Below are positions 52,345 through 60,747 of a stretch of DNA of 64,000 nucleotides, in pieces. The stretch covers positions 3,173 to 67,172 of the forward strand of contig CAJTPC010000005.1 in the NCBI GenBank assembly GCA_910578245.1, given 5' to 3'. Each line of letters starts with the position of its first letter. Positions within the stretch are counted from its first letter, which is position 1. Under the pieces are notes generated by a model that saw nothing but the letters and a program-made list of their open reading frames with translations, was not told the origin of the DNA and ran no database searches. This DNA comes from an uncultured Christensenella sp. (lineage in GTDB: Bacteria; Bacillota; Clostridia; Christensenellales; UBA3700). A program made the translations under genes and the position numbers.

Positions 52345-53464
52345 TATTTTCCTCTATTATTAAGTATATATCTATTATGTGTAAATTGTCTACCTTTTTT
52401 TTATATATATAATTCTTTAGAAGTTTTCCGTCCTGCGGAATACTTTGCCACAGCTCAACATACGCCAAAGAAATTTGCTCGTCAATAGCAAGTTCATCAA
52501 GCTCTACCACCTGCTTAACGGTTTCGTAATACGTAGTAGTGACCGCTTTAATGGGTATTGCGCTACCGAAAATTTTACTCTCTTGGGTATATTCGTACTC
52601 TTCGTACTTAACCGGTTTTTGCTTTCCTATAGCTTTGCCAAACAAATAAATCTGCGTAGTAGAATAGCTTTTGCCTGTACGAACGCTGTCAATTACCTGC
52701 GCCGTAAGAACAAGTTGTTTGGTATAAGAAGTTTCGCCGTAGACCAATCCGTCGGCGTTGACTATAAACCTTTCGTTTTCTTCATTTTCTGGATCTTCCG
52801 GCATTGTATCCACATAGCCCGCTATCAGCACATCGCCCTTCTTGACAACGTCGCCCGCTTTAACAAGCGCTGTTCCCGAATAAACCAATACTTTAGTGAT
52901 AATACAATCTCTGTCTGCGACTATCTCATCGTAGACGTCTTGCTCTTCTTTTACGTGGACTTTTTTGACTTCGACTTTGAGTACCGCGCCGTCAAAATAA
53001 CAGTTGGCAAAACCTATTTCGTCTATATTTTTACTTATCTCATAAGAGAGCTTCGAAGTATCGATTTTATCTTTTAACATAAAGGGCTTGACTGAATTTT
53101 CTGCCAAAATGTAAGATATTTGTTCTCTCAACTCTCCGTTATCTACAATTATATCAACAGTAAAACATACTCTCGTAAGAACTGTAAGTATAGCGATTAC
53201 TATTACCGCAGGTATAATCAAAGACAAGTATCTCAACGTCATCTTGCCTGCAAGGTATTTTCCGCCTCTACTTTCGATAGTATAGTCAATCGCCATTTTG
53301 TCCATAATTTCTCTTGCTTGTTTAAGAGCGCTGTCCTCTATGCGAAAAGACATTTTGTCATCAAGAGATTTTACCTTGAATATGTCGATGTTTTTTTCAG
53401 AAAACTTATTGAGCAATCTCTGTGAATTTCTTGCCTGACAAATAATATGGGTATATACTTTCAT
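52328..53464 (-). CDS. yqfD: Sporulation protein YqfD
   Basis: YqfD is a sigma-E-controlled sporulation protein of unclear molecular role in Bacillus. The 378 residues have a soluble N-terminal region (1-75), one membrane segment (about 80-102) and a long extracytoplasmic part including a GDVVKKGDVLIAGYVD segment (about 215-230) that resembles a biotinyl-lipoyl-like hammerhead. Its ATG overlaps the yqfC stop as ATGA. The presence of yqfC-yqfD strongly indicates an endospore-forming lineage. Confidence 0.9.
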   Translation of the reverse strand: MKVYTHIICQARNSQRLLNKFSEKNIDIFKVKSLDDKMSFRIEDSALKQAREIMDKMAIDYTIESRGGKYLAGKMTLRYLSLIIPAVIVIAILTVLTRVCFTVDIIVDNGELREQISYILAENSVKPFMLKDKIDTSKLSYEISKNIDEIGFANCYFDGAVLKVEVKKVHVKEEQDVYDEIVADRDCIITKVLVYSGTALVKAGDVVKKGDVLIAGYVDTMPEDPENEENERFIVNADGLVYGETSYTKQLVLTAQVIDSVRTGKSYSTTQIYLFGKAIGKQKPVKYEEYEYTQESKIFGSAIPIKAVTTTYYETVKQVVELDELAIDEQISLAYVELWQSIPQDGKLLKNYIYKKKVDNLHIIDIYLIIEENIGAGK

Positions 53465-53733
53465 TGCTTATATACCCCCTCTAGCGATACGTATACAACG
53501 TTCCCTTTGATTACCAACTCTTTGCTTTGCGAACTTGCAATAATTAAGTTATTGCCCTTAAAAATTACGCTTCCCTTTTTGAGTTTGACAACTATTTGCT
53601 CTTTGTCAAACTGCACGATACCCTTGTGACCTTCTATCACCGCGTATCCCTTGTCAAGCGTAATTGTAAAGTTATTACCGATACCTTCTAAGTTGTTCTT
53701 TAATTTGCTTTGAATTTCTTTATTATAACTCAT
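53461..53733 (-). CDS. yqfC: Sporulation protein YqfC (YabP family)
   Basis: The 90-residue product belongs to the YabP/YqfC family of small sporulation proteins. The repeated beta-strand pattern is visible: FTITLDKGYAVIEGHKGIVQFDKEQIVV (about 22-49) and GSVIFKGNNLIIASS (about 54-68), ending LVIKGNVVYVSLEG. It overlaps yqfD by four bases. No Shine-Dalgarno or clear sigma-A promoter is visible upstream. A sporulation sigma factor (sigma-E in Bacillus) would be expected, but I could not place its boxes. Confidence 0.88.
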   Translation of the reverse strand: MSYNKEIQSKLKNNLEGIGNNFTITLDKGYAVIEGHKGIVQFDKEQIVVKLKKGSVIFKGNNLIIASSQSKELVIKGNVVYVSLEGVYKQ

Positions 53734-53831
53734 AGTCTATATATATTCAATTATATATAGATTTATTCTATAAAGACTTTCCTTTCGTATATAAGAATAA
53801 CGTCACTTCAATCCGAGCGGAAAGTTATACT

Positions 53832-55316
53832 CTAATAAAGATCCGACACGTCAACTCCGCCAACGCTGAAATCTCCATCTTCCGGAGCATCGGGAATAAA
53901 CGGCATGTCTATATCGCCCATAGGCTTCATATCGCCATCTCCGCTTTCAGCTTTCTTAGTTGTAGGAGCGAATTTTTGGGCTATAGTAGGTCTAAATCTC
54001 ATTTTGCTCTTATCCCACTCAAAATACAAATCGCATATCGAGCCGTTACGGTGCTTGGCTATCATAAGTTTGATAGCTGTATTGCCTGCGTCAACGTTAA
54101 AGTCGCCGTCGGTAAGGAATGCTACTATATCTGCGTCCTGCTCGATTGCTCCCGAATCTCTAAGGTCGGATAGTTTTGGCTCTTTATCATCTCTCTTCTC
54201 AATATCTCTCGACATCTGCGACAGGATAATTACCGGAACTTTAAGTTCTTTTGCAAGTATTTTTATAAAGCGTGAAATCTTGCTTACGCTTTCCAACGTA
54301 CTTCTATTTGAATCGCTTGGCGTAATAAGTTGCAAGTAGTCGATTACAACGAGGTCAAGTCTGCCCTTTTGCATCTTAAGTCTTCTGCACTTGGACATAA
54401 TCTGCTCTGTGGTAATACCTGCGGTATCGTCAATGTATATATTGCTCTTTTGCAAAATATCCTGCGCTCCCCAAACTTTGTCAAGATTGTCTTGATTTTC
54501 CAAACCGCCCAAGAGGTCCCTTGAGTCAAGACCAGCGATATTGGAGATAAGTCGCATTACGAGTTCTCCCGCAGACATTTCAAGGTTGAATACGGCGACA
54601 ACTTCTTCGCTGTCTTTTTTGCTTGCAAGATTGGCAACCATACTCATAACGAAAGACGTCTTACCGCAACCCGGACGAGCCGCAAGTACTATCATTTGCC
54701 CCGGTAAGAAACCGTTGGTAGCTTCGTCCAAATTTCTAAAGCCGACTTTTAATCCGCCCTCACTGCCGTTCTCTTGATACGCCTTAGATATTCTCTCCAT
54801 TACTTCAACCGTAGTATTGGATACGTGCAGTAGCGATGATGAGTCTTTCTTCTCCGCCACGTTGTATATCTGCGACTCGGCGTATGCTACGACCTTTTCC
54901 GCGTCCTCTTCTACGTAACTCTTGTCAATAACCCCGCGACACTCTCTTATAAGACGTCTGCGTAAAGAGTTCATATTTAGTATATTGACGTAATAATCTA
55001 TATTTGCCGTAGACGGTATACTGTCAACCATCTCTGCAAGCGTGGTAACTCCGCCGATTTGCGCCAGCAAACCTTCTCTGTCTAGCGAGCTTGCAAGCAT
55101 AACTATATCTATAGGCTTATTTTCCCTGCTCAGTTTTTGTATCTGCTCAAAGATTATCCTGTGATTTTGCGCATAAAAATCATCGACAACCAAGTCGCTT
55201 ACTATCCTTATAGCTACTTCGTTGTCGCTTATGATTGCGCCAAGTACCGCTTGCTCGGCTTCCATTGAGCAAGGCATACTCCTATTTATATTATTTTGTC
55301 TTTTTTCTTCTGCCAT
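53832..55316 (-). CDS. dnaB: Replicative DNA helicase DnaB
   Basis: This hexameric helicase unwinds DNA at the replication fork (DnaC in Bacillus nomenclature). The N-terminal domain begins MPCSMEAEQAVLGAII (about 14-29). The RecA-like domain has Walker A AARPGCGKTSFV (about 208-219), Walker B LVVIDYLQLI (about 318-327) and ILSQMSRDIEKR (about 358-369). At 494 residues it is slightly longer than average because of an acidic C-terminal tail (about 465-494), resembling the extended tails of single-strand binding partners. No intein is present. Confidence 0.96.
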   Translation of the reverse strand: MAEEKRQNNINRSMPCSMEAEQAVLGAIISDNEVAIRIVSDLVVDDFYAQNHRIIFEQIQKLSRENKPIDIVMLASSLDREGLLAQIGGVTTLAEMVDSIPSTANIDYYVNILNMNSLRRRLIRECRGVIDKSYVEEDAEKVVAYAESQIYNVAEKKDSSSLLHVSNTTVEVMERISKAYQENGSEGGLKVGFRNLDEATNGFLPGQMIVLAARPGCGKTSFVMSMVANLASKKDSEEVVAVFNLEMSAGELVMRLISNIAGLDSRDLLGGLENQDNLDKVWGAQDILQKSNIYIDDTAGITTEQIMSKCRRLKMQKGRLDLVVIDYLQLITPSDSNRSTLESVSKISRFIKILAKELKVPVIILSQMSRDIEKRDDKEPKLSDLRDSGAIEQDADIVAFLTDGDFNVDAGNTAIKLMIAKHRNGSICDLYFEWDKSKMRFRPTIAQKFAPTTKKAESGDGDMKPMGDIDMPFIPDAPEDGDFSVGGVDVSDLY

Positions 55317-55332
55317 ATTTGTCTCCGCTTCT

Positions 55333-55362
55333 ATAATAATATAAAAATCACAATTTAGTCAA
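55333..55362 (-). promoter_or_regulatory. Candidate promoter of dnaB
   Basis: Minus-strand TTGACT, 18-bp spacer, TATTAT, directly upstream of dnaB. A family B half-unit ('cttcggtcgaaatgac', 55387-55402) lies just beyond it. Confidence 0.6.
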
Positions 55363-55471
55363 GTATATTAAATATACGTATAAACGCTTCGGTCGAAATG
55401 ACAGATTTTCAAGGAATATAAAATTATCCACACGAAAGCGCGGAGATTGGTGTAATTTTCGCGCTTTCTTT

Positions 55472-57253
55472 TCACATTTTTTCCAACTCTACTATCGTAT
55501 CCTTAAAAATCGCCATAGCCTGCTCATACGGCTCGTCTGTCGTCAAATCAACGCCTGCCAACTTGAGTATTTCGACAGGCGACATACTTCCGCCTGCCTT
55601 AAGGAATTTCTTGTAATCGGATACGGCGCGCTCCCCATTTTTGAGAATATTGTCGGCAATGCAAAATGCGCTGATAAGTCCCGTAGAATATTTATAGACG
55701 TAAAAAGCATTGTAAAAATGCGGTATTCTTGCCCATTCATATTGAATCAAATCATGATTGGTTACGCCTGTGGTCACATAATACTTTCTATTGAGCTTGC
55801 GATATACTTCGCATAATTCACCGGCGCTCATCGGCTTGCCTTCTTCTGCCATTTTGTGCGCTTCATACTCAAATTCCGCAAATTGCGTCTGACGGAATAC
55901 CGTCGTGCGGAACATATCCAAAAGATATGACAAAAGATATTTCTTTTGCTCGCCCTCAGCTTTAGATAGCAAATGTCTGAGAAGCAACACTTCATTTACA
56001 GTAGACGCTACTTCTGCTACAAAAATCTTGTAGTCTGCCTTTGGATAGGCTTGATTAGCATTGGAATAATACGTGTGCATCGCGTGTCCAAGTTCATGAG
56101 CAATAGTGAATACATCGTGCGTAGTCTTTTGATAATTTAGCAATACGTACGGATGAGTTCCGTAACAGCCCCAACTGTACGCTCCGCTTCTCTTGCCTTT
56201 ATTCTCATACACGTCAATCCAACCCTCGTTGAAGGCTTTCTCTAATAATCCTGCATACTCCTCGCCAAGTGGCTTTAACGCCTCTTTGACAATCTTGCAA
56301 GCCTCCTCATATTCTACTCCCAAGCTGTCCCCGCCGGTGATAGGCACGTGCAAATCATACATCTGCAAGGTCTTGTATCCAAGCGCGCGTCTGCGATAAC
56401 GCAAGTATCTGTGCAACAGAGGAATATTGTCGTTGATGCAGTCCAAAAGTCTATAATAAACGTCTATGGATACGTCTTCTCCGCTAGTCGCTCTATCTAG
56501 GCAATTCTCATACTTGCGTACTTGAGAATAAAACACGTTCTTTTTCACATTGCCGATATATATAGTAGCAATAGTATTAATCATATCTTTGTATGCGTTG
56601 AACATACTGTAAAAGGCTTTTTGCCTGTCCTTACGTTCAGGAGATTGCATAAGCGCGCCGTACAGTCCGTGAGAAAGCTCGACCTTTTCACCGCTAGACG
56701 TTGTGAAAGGAGCAAACTTGACGTCTAGATTGTCAAACATACCAAAGGCTTCTTGGAATATGCCGCTAAACAATCCCGTCTTGGCAAGCAAGACTTCTTC
56801 CGGCGTAGACAAAGTATGCTTTTTGTTTTTAACAATAAGCTCCAACATATAGGAATAATCTTCAAAGTCTTTGTCTTTTGCAAGCTCTTGCAAAAACTCT
56901 TCGCTGTTTGCCGACAACTCAGGCGTAATATAAGCCGACTTCTCCGATATGCCTACAAGCAAATTCTTAATTCTATCGACCATACCTACGTATTTATTGA
57001 CTGAGCAATCCTCGTCTTTGCGCATCTTAGCGTAGACGTACAACTTTTCTAGAATGATGCTTAATTTATCGTCAAACCGCAAACACTTCAATATACTGTC
57101 TTTGTCATTGAGTTTGCCTTGATACTTGCCTACTTCTTTACCGAGTTCCTCGCAAGATGAATATTGGCTTTCCCACTCCTCGTCAGAAGGTATAATATCT
57201 TCCAATCTCCATTTGTACCTACTGTCAACTCTCTCTCTTGATAATACCCGCAT
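55472..57253 (-). CDS. pepF: Oligoendopeptidase F (peptidase family M3)
   Basis: The product is a cytosolic zinc endopeptidase degrading short peptides. The zinc site HELGHAMH (about 384-391) and downstream Glu in FVAEVASTVNEVLL (about 413-426) are intact. The overall 593-residue, mostly helical layout is that of PepF. A GGAGG site precedes the ATG and its own promoter is visible. After the stop a 9-bp stem (GAAAGCGCG/CGCGCTTTC, about 55431-55465) lacks a U run, so it is not a convincing terminator. Confidence 0.94.
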   Translation of the reverse strand: MRVLSRERVDSRYKWRLEDIIPSDEEWESQYSSCEELGKEVGKYQGKLNDKDSILKCLRFDDKLSIILEKLYVYAKMRKDEDCSVNKYVGMVDRIKNLLVGISEKSAYITPELSANSEEFLQELAKDKDFEDYSYMLELIVKNKKHTLSTPEEVLLAKTGLFSGIFQEAFGMFDNLDVKFAPFTTSSGEKVELSHGLYGALMQSPERKDRQKAFYSMFNAYKDMINTIATIYIGNVKKNVFYSQVRKYENCLDRATSGEDVSIDVYYRLLDCINDNIPLLHRYLRYRRRALGYKTLQMYDLHVPITGGDSLGVEYEEACKIVKEALKPLGEEYAGLLEKAFNEGWIDVYENKGKRSGAYSWGCYGTHPYVLLNYQKTTHDVFTIAHELGHAMHTYYSNANQAYPKADYKIFVAEVASTVNEVLLLRHLLSKAEGEQKKYLLSYLLDMFRTTVFRQTQFAEFEYEAHKMAEEGKPMSAGELCEVYRKLNRKYYVTTGVTNHDLIQYEWARIPHFYNAFYVYKYSTGLISAFCIADNILKNGERAVSDYKKFLKAGGSMSPVEILKLAGVDLTTDEPYEQAMAIFKDTIVELEKM

Positions 57254-57290
57254 AAGTCCTCCGAATATAGCTAAAATCTTTTACTATTTA

Positions 57291-57318
57291 ATTATATACC
57301 TAAAATACGAGATTTCAA
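57291..57318 (-). promoter_or_regulatory. Promoter of pepF
   Basis: Minus-strand TTGAAA, 16-bp spacer, perfect TATAAT, about 35 bases before the gene. Confidence 0.65.
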
Positions 57319-57350
57319 AATCTTTTACGTAAATTAGATTTAGATATTTC

Positions 57351-57478
57351 TGTCACCTTGACTGTAGCGGAGAGGTCACTATCCGTATAAAAACAAATTA
57401 CCTCACACCCATTAGATGTGAGGTTTTAGTAAAATTGCAGAATTTCTCCGCGCCACTTCGATTTAATCGAAATGACGG
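57351..57478. repeat. Family B repeat enclosing a terminator-like hairpin
   Basis: The 370-base gap between the PTS-like gene and pepF holds diverged family B arms ('tgtcaccttgactgtagcgg' on the left, 'tttaatcgaaatgac' on the right). Between them is a hairpin (57400-57427, CCTCACA with TGTGAGG) flanked by A-rich and U-rich runs that could terminate transcription in either direction. The remaining ~140 bases up to 57623 show no clear feature. Confidence 0.6.
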
Positions 57479-57623
57479 CTGAAAAGTTGTTCTCGACTGC
57501 GGTGATTAGTTCTATTTTAGCGTAGGCTAAAGCGAGACGAAGTCGTATGCGCTCTCATCGTACACGTTGACTCTTGAATCCAGACGCCTGCGTAAAAAGA
57601 GAGTTGATATACGTAACCGGTTA

Positions 57624-58878
57624 TTACTCGGGTAACTTTAGATCTCCCTCCTTAATCCAGCCGACTTTCCTAAACAACAGACAGAACGCCCAACTCAATA
57701 CTGCCGGAAGCGCTATCATAAGCAAGATTACACCGATAATTATAAGAGCAAGATTGCCACCTTGCGATTTGTATGCCGTAAAAATCTCTATAATACCAAC
57801 AAATCCGCAAGTACCCATTCCGCCGCCCGACGCTCCGCACATCAATTTGAAAGCGCACGTTGAAAGCGGTCCGCATATTGCGCTCGCAATTATCGGCGGT
57901 AACATTATACGCGGATTTCTCATTACGTTGGGAATCTGCAACATCGATGTGCCTATACCTTGCGATATAAGTCCTCCCCAGCCGTTTTCCTTAAAACTCA
58001 TTACGGCAAAGCCAACCATTTGACATGCGCAACCGACCGTTGCCGCGCCGCCTGCAATATACATAGCGTATATCTGCTCCGACGTAGCAGTATCGCCGGT
58101 TAGAATCGGCGATGCAATAGCTACCCAAATTGGCCGCGCTTGACGTAGGCAACGTCAAAAGAATACCCATAATTACCGCAACTACTATGCCCATAAAGAA
58201 CGGCGTTATGTTGGTCGCAACGGCAATGCCTTTGCCTAACATATTGACAAGCCATATAAAAGGCCACGACACGAATGCGCCAAATATAGCAACTAAAAGC
58301 GATACGAGCGGTACGATTATTATATCGAGTTTTGTCTTGCCGGCGACAAGTCCGCTTATCTCGCAAGCCATCAACGCTGTGACGTACGCGCCTATAGGAT
58401 TACCGGGACGGGTGGCGTTGCCTGCAAAAATCTTGCCTGCCAAAGCGCTAACTGCGTTAGCGTCCCAACCTGCGGTAATAAACGTGTCCGCCCATGCGCC
58501 TACGAAACCCGCAACTATTGCGCTGAATATTACGAGAGGCGGCATCTTGAGTTTGTGCGCAATACCTGCGCCGATACCTGCGCCCATAAGAAGCGACGCG
58601 ATTTTACCTGCTATGACAAGTAGTCTGCCGACCGCATTCTTCTCCGTAAATACGTACTGACCGAGCGTGGTAAAAATCGTACCTATAATCAAGGTGACGA
58701 ATAGTCCCTGCGCCATGCCTGTGAAGGCGTCAATAAACCATCTCTTTGAAATTTTTTTGGTAAATGTCCAAAACTTGTTTTGATTTTTCCCGTCTGGGCT
58801 TTGTGGGGATTTTGAAACTACTTCTTCCACTTGGGCTTTCTGCTCTTCTTCGGCAGTGATAATAGGCTTTTCGTCCAT
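57624..58878 (-). pseudogene. PTS EIIC-like membrane protein with a frameshift
   Basis: Two adjoining reading frames together encode one ~417-residue membrane protein of the PTS_EIIC_2 type. The first part (from 58878) has a soluble N-terminus and about six membrane segments up to PTSSAA. The frame then shifts by one base near 58130-58135, and the second part continues IWVAIASPILTGD through GGAATVGCACQMVGFAV to the stop at 57624. The total length, 1255 bases, is one more than a multiple of three. No PTS EIIA or EIIB gene is near. It may be a real recent mutation or an assembly error. Confidence 0.8.
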
Positions 58879-58913
58879 ATCTAAGCTCCCAATGTGTATA
58901 TTTATATTGGTAT

Positions 58914-58942
58914 TATTATAGTAATTAAAAATTATTATGTCA
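58914..58942 (-). promoter_or_regulatory. Sigma-A promoter of the PTS-IIC-like gene
   Basis: Perfect TTGACA, 17-bp spacer, perfect TATAAT on the minus strand, about 35 bases before the gene. Confidence 0.8.
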
Positions 58943-58990
58943 AATATAATCGTTAAGTTTTTAACACAAATAAATTACATTATTATTCTA

Positions 58991-59365
58991 TTATTTTAAT
59001 TTGTTGAGATATTCGATTAGTTTTCCCGTAGTTTCTTCGCTTATGTCGTGTTCTATCTTGCAAGCGTCCTTTTCCGCCGTTTCTGCGCTCACTCCCAATA
59101 CGTCGGTGAGAAGTTTTGTCAACGCAACGTGTTTTTCGGCAATAATCTTAGCCTTTCTTCTGCCCTCTTGAGTTATCGTCACTTCTCCGTAATTAGGCTT
59201 GCTTACATACCCCATTTCTTGAAGAATAGTCAAAGCCTTGTTTACGCTTGGCTTTGATACGCCCAAAGCATTTGCAATGTCGACCGACTTAACTCTGCCT
59301 TTCTGCTCTTCGATAAATAATATCGTCTCTAAATAATCTTCTCCGCTCTTATGTAGTTGACTCAT
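58991..59365 (-). CDS. DtxR-family metal-dependent transcriptional regulator
   Basis: The 124-residue product has an N-terminal winged helix (GEDYLETILFIEEQKGRVKS, about 8-27; ANALGVSKPSVNKALTILQ, about 31-49) and a dimerisation/metal domain. Candidate metal ligands are D10, E13, His in AEKHVAL, and Cys-x-x-Glu-His in DACKIEHDIS. The Cys there resembles the iron-type DtxR/IdeR site (C102-E105-H106), whereas MntR has Glu. The SH3-like third domain is absent, as in MntR. Its start overlaps the upstream membrane-protein gene by four bases. No metal transporter gene is adjacent. Confidence 0.88.
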   Translation of the reverse strand: MSQLHKSGEDYLETILFIEEQKGRVKSVDIANALGVSKPSVNKALTILQEMGYVSKPNYGEVTITQEGRRKAKIIAEKHVALTKLLTDVLGVSAETAEKDACKIEHDISEETTGKLIEYLNKLK

Positions 59366-60360
59366 TTCTCTCCCTTTTTATCGGTCTTGGCTTTTTTTGG
59401 CGATACGCGTTTGACCTTTTTAGTATTAGATTTAGGTTTTTTAGATTTCTTAACTTTCTCGTCTATCGGGAGTTTCTCAACTTCAGGTTGATAATCGTTC
59501 TCAAACCTATCGGTAATATCGACATTCTCCACAAGATATTCTTCAAATTCTGCGTCTTTTTGCATAGCCTCTTCTTTCGTCAAGGTCATAGCTTCCATAG
59601 TACGTAAAAATCTATCTTTTGCCTTGCCCAACTTATCTCCGATAGTTTTTCTCTTGCCTACTTCGGTATTAGGTCTGACTCGCGCTGTCGCAATATAGTT
59701 ACTCATTATGTTGCCCACATACTGTTTGACGCTCCTATTGAGTTTCCTGCCCCATATCCAAGTAGCCACGGATATAAAAATTTGTATAACGGTGACAAAC
59801 ATTGCCAACAAGGAAATGACAAACATAAACTTATCGCTGAACGAAGCAAGTTTTGCGGATTTTACCAAGACCGTCAACGTTAAGCCCACGCTTATGAGTT
59901 TAATAAGCCGTCTTGCCATAACAAAACCTTTTTTGAAAAACTTGAAAGTCTTTTTATGTTTTGGCGAATACCTTATAAAGGTAATCATAAAGACTATCAA
60001 ATACAATGCAAGGAATATCAAGAGAGTAATAGTATACCAATCGAAAATTGCTTTGCTTATCTCTCCCCACTTTGTAGCGTCCATGGTAAAATTCGTCAAA
60101 TCCGAGAAGGAGTTAACTCCTTGACTTTTGAAGTATTTTACGCAATTAGAAACTATTCTAACCATACAGTTAAAATAGTAAATAAAGAACATAAACAGCG
60201 AGAAGAACTTATAAATTCTTGCCGAAAACTTCTTGCCGTATTTTTTGTTCTCTCTTGGCGCTCTTTTATTAGACGAATTGTCCGGTTCTTCTTGATTTAT
60301 ATCTTCGTTGCAGACTATAACATCGTCTTCATGGATATTTTCGTTTGCATTAAATTCCAT
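59362..60360 (-). CDS. Predicted membrane protein of unknown function
   Basis: The 332-residue protein has an acidic N-terminus, about five hydrophobic membrane segments (roughly residues 50-72, 108-130, 152-170, 175-190 and 195-212) and a long basic C-terminal tail with many Lys (about 290-332). I recognise no family. It overlaps the DtxR-type gene, suggesting a metal-related or co-regulated role. No Shine-Dalgarno is visible; a promoter ends exactly 6 bases before the ATG. Confidence 0.75.
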   Translation of the reverse strand: MEFNANENIHEDDVIVCNEDINQEEPDNSSNKRAPRENKKYGKKFSARIYKFFSLFMFFIYYFNCMVRIVSNCVKYFKSQGVNSFSDLTNFTMDATKWGEISKAIFDWYTITLLIFLALYLIVFMITFIRYSPKHKKTFKFFKKGFVMARRLIKLISVGLTLTVLVKSAKLASFSDKFMFVISLLAMFVTVIQIFISVATWIWGRKLNRSVKQYVGNIMSNYIATARVRPNTEVGKRKTIGDKLGKAKDRFLRTMEAMTLTKEEAMQKDAEFEEYLVENVDITDRFENDYQPEVEKLPIDEKVKKSKKPKSNTKKVKRVSPKKAKTDKKGEK

Positions 60361-60366
60361 GATATC

Positions 60367-60394
60367 ATTATACCATAAAAAATAAGTTTGTCCA
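60367..60394 (-). promoter_or_regulatory. Promoter abutting the membrane-protein start (leaderless candidate)
   Basis: Minus-strand TGGACA, 16-bp spacer, perfect TATAAT, then GATATC and ATG. Confidence 0.6.
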
Positions 60395-60554
60395 TACCTT
60401 TAATATTTTTTTTACAAAGTCCTTAAAAGTTTTTGCAAATTTTATAAAATTTTTGATTTGTATATACGCGCAAGTATAACTCTTCATAGAATGTGAATAC
60501 TCAAAATACCGGACGCAACAAGCGACTGGAAACAAAATTATCCGGAGGTGCGAT

Positions 60555-60707
60555 ATGTCAAGAGTAGCTAAAATAAATACTGGCGAAAAACCCGGCAAGG
60601 GTTGTTATAGCTGTACTAATTGCGGTTTTGATCTCAGACTTGATGCCGGCGATAAAATGCCGCCATGTCCCAACTGCAACAACACTTCTTTTACTAAGTG
60701 CAACTAA
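60555..60707 (+). CDS. Zinc-ribbon microprotein
   Basis: A 50-residue protein with CYSCTNCG (17-24) and CPNC (38-41), plus a final Cys49. The two CxxC-type knuckles about 18 residues apart make a rubredoxin- or zinc-ribbon-like site. The ATG follows CCGGAGGTG at a normal distance. A weak plus-strand promoter (TTGATT, 16 bp, TATAAC) lies about 75 bases upstream. It is isolated between two minus-strand genes. Function is unknown; zinc or iron binding is inferred from the cysteines. Confidence 0.8.
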   Translation: MSRVAKINTGEKPGKGCYSCTNCGFDLRLDAGDKMPPCPNCNNTSFTKCN

Positions 60708-60747
60708 TTCGGGACTAAGTTTGCCTTTCGGCAGACTTAGTACATAA

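Noticed and set aside
55431..55465. Terminator after pepF.
   Set aside because: A 9-bp GC-rich stem exists, but no U run follows it on the minus strand.
57991..58878. Two independent membrane-protein genes in the PTS-IIC-like region.
   Set aside because: The frames overlap, the second lacks its own start signals, and their translations join into one family-like protein after a one-base correction.
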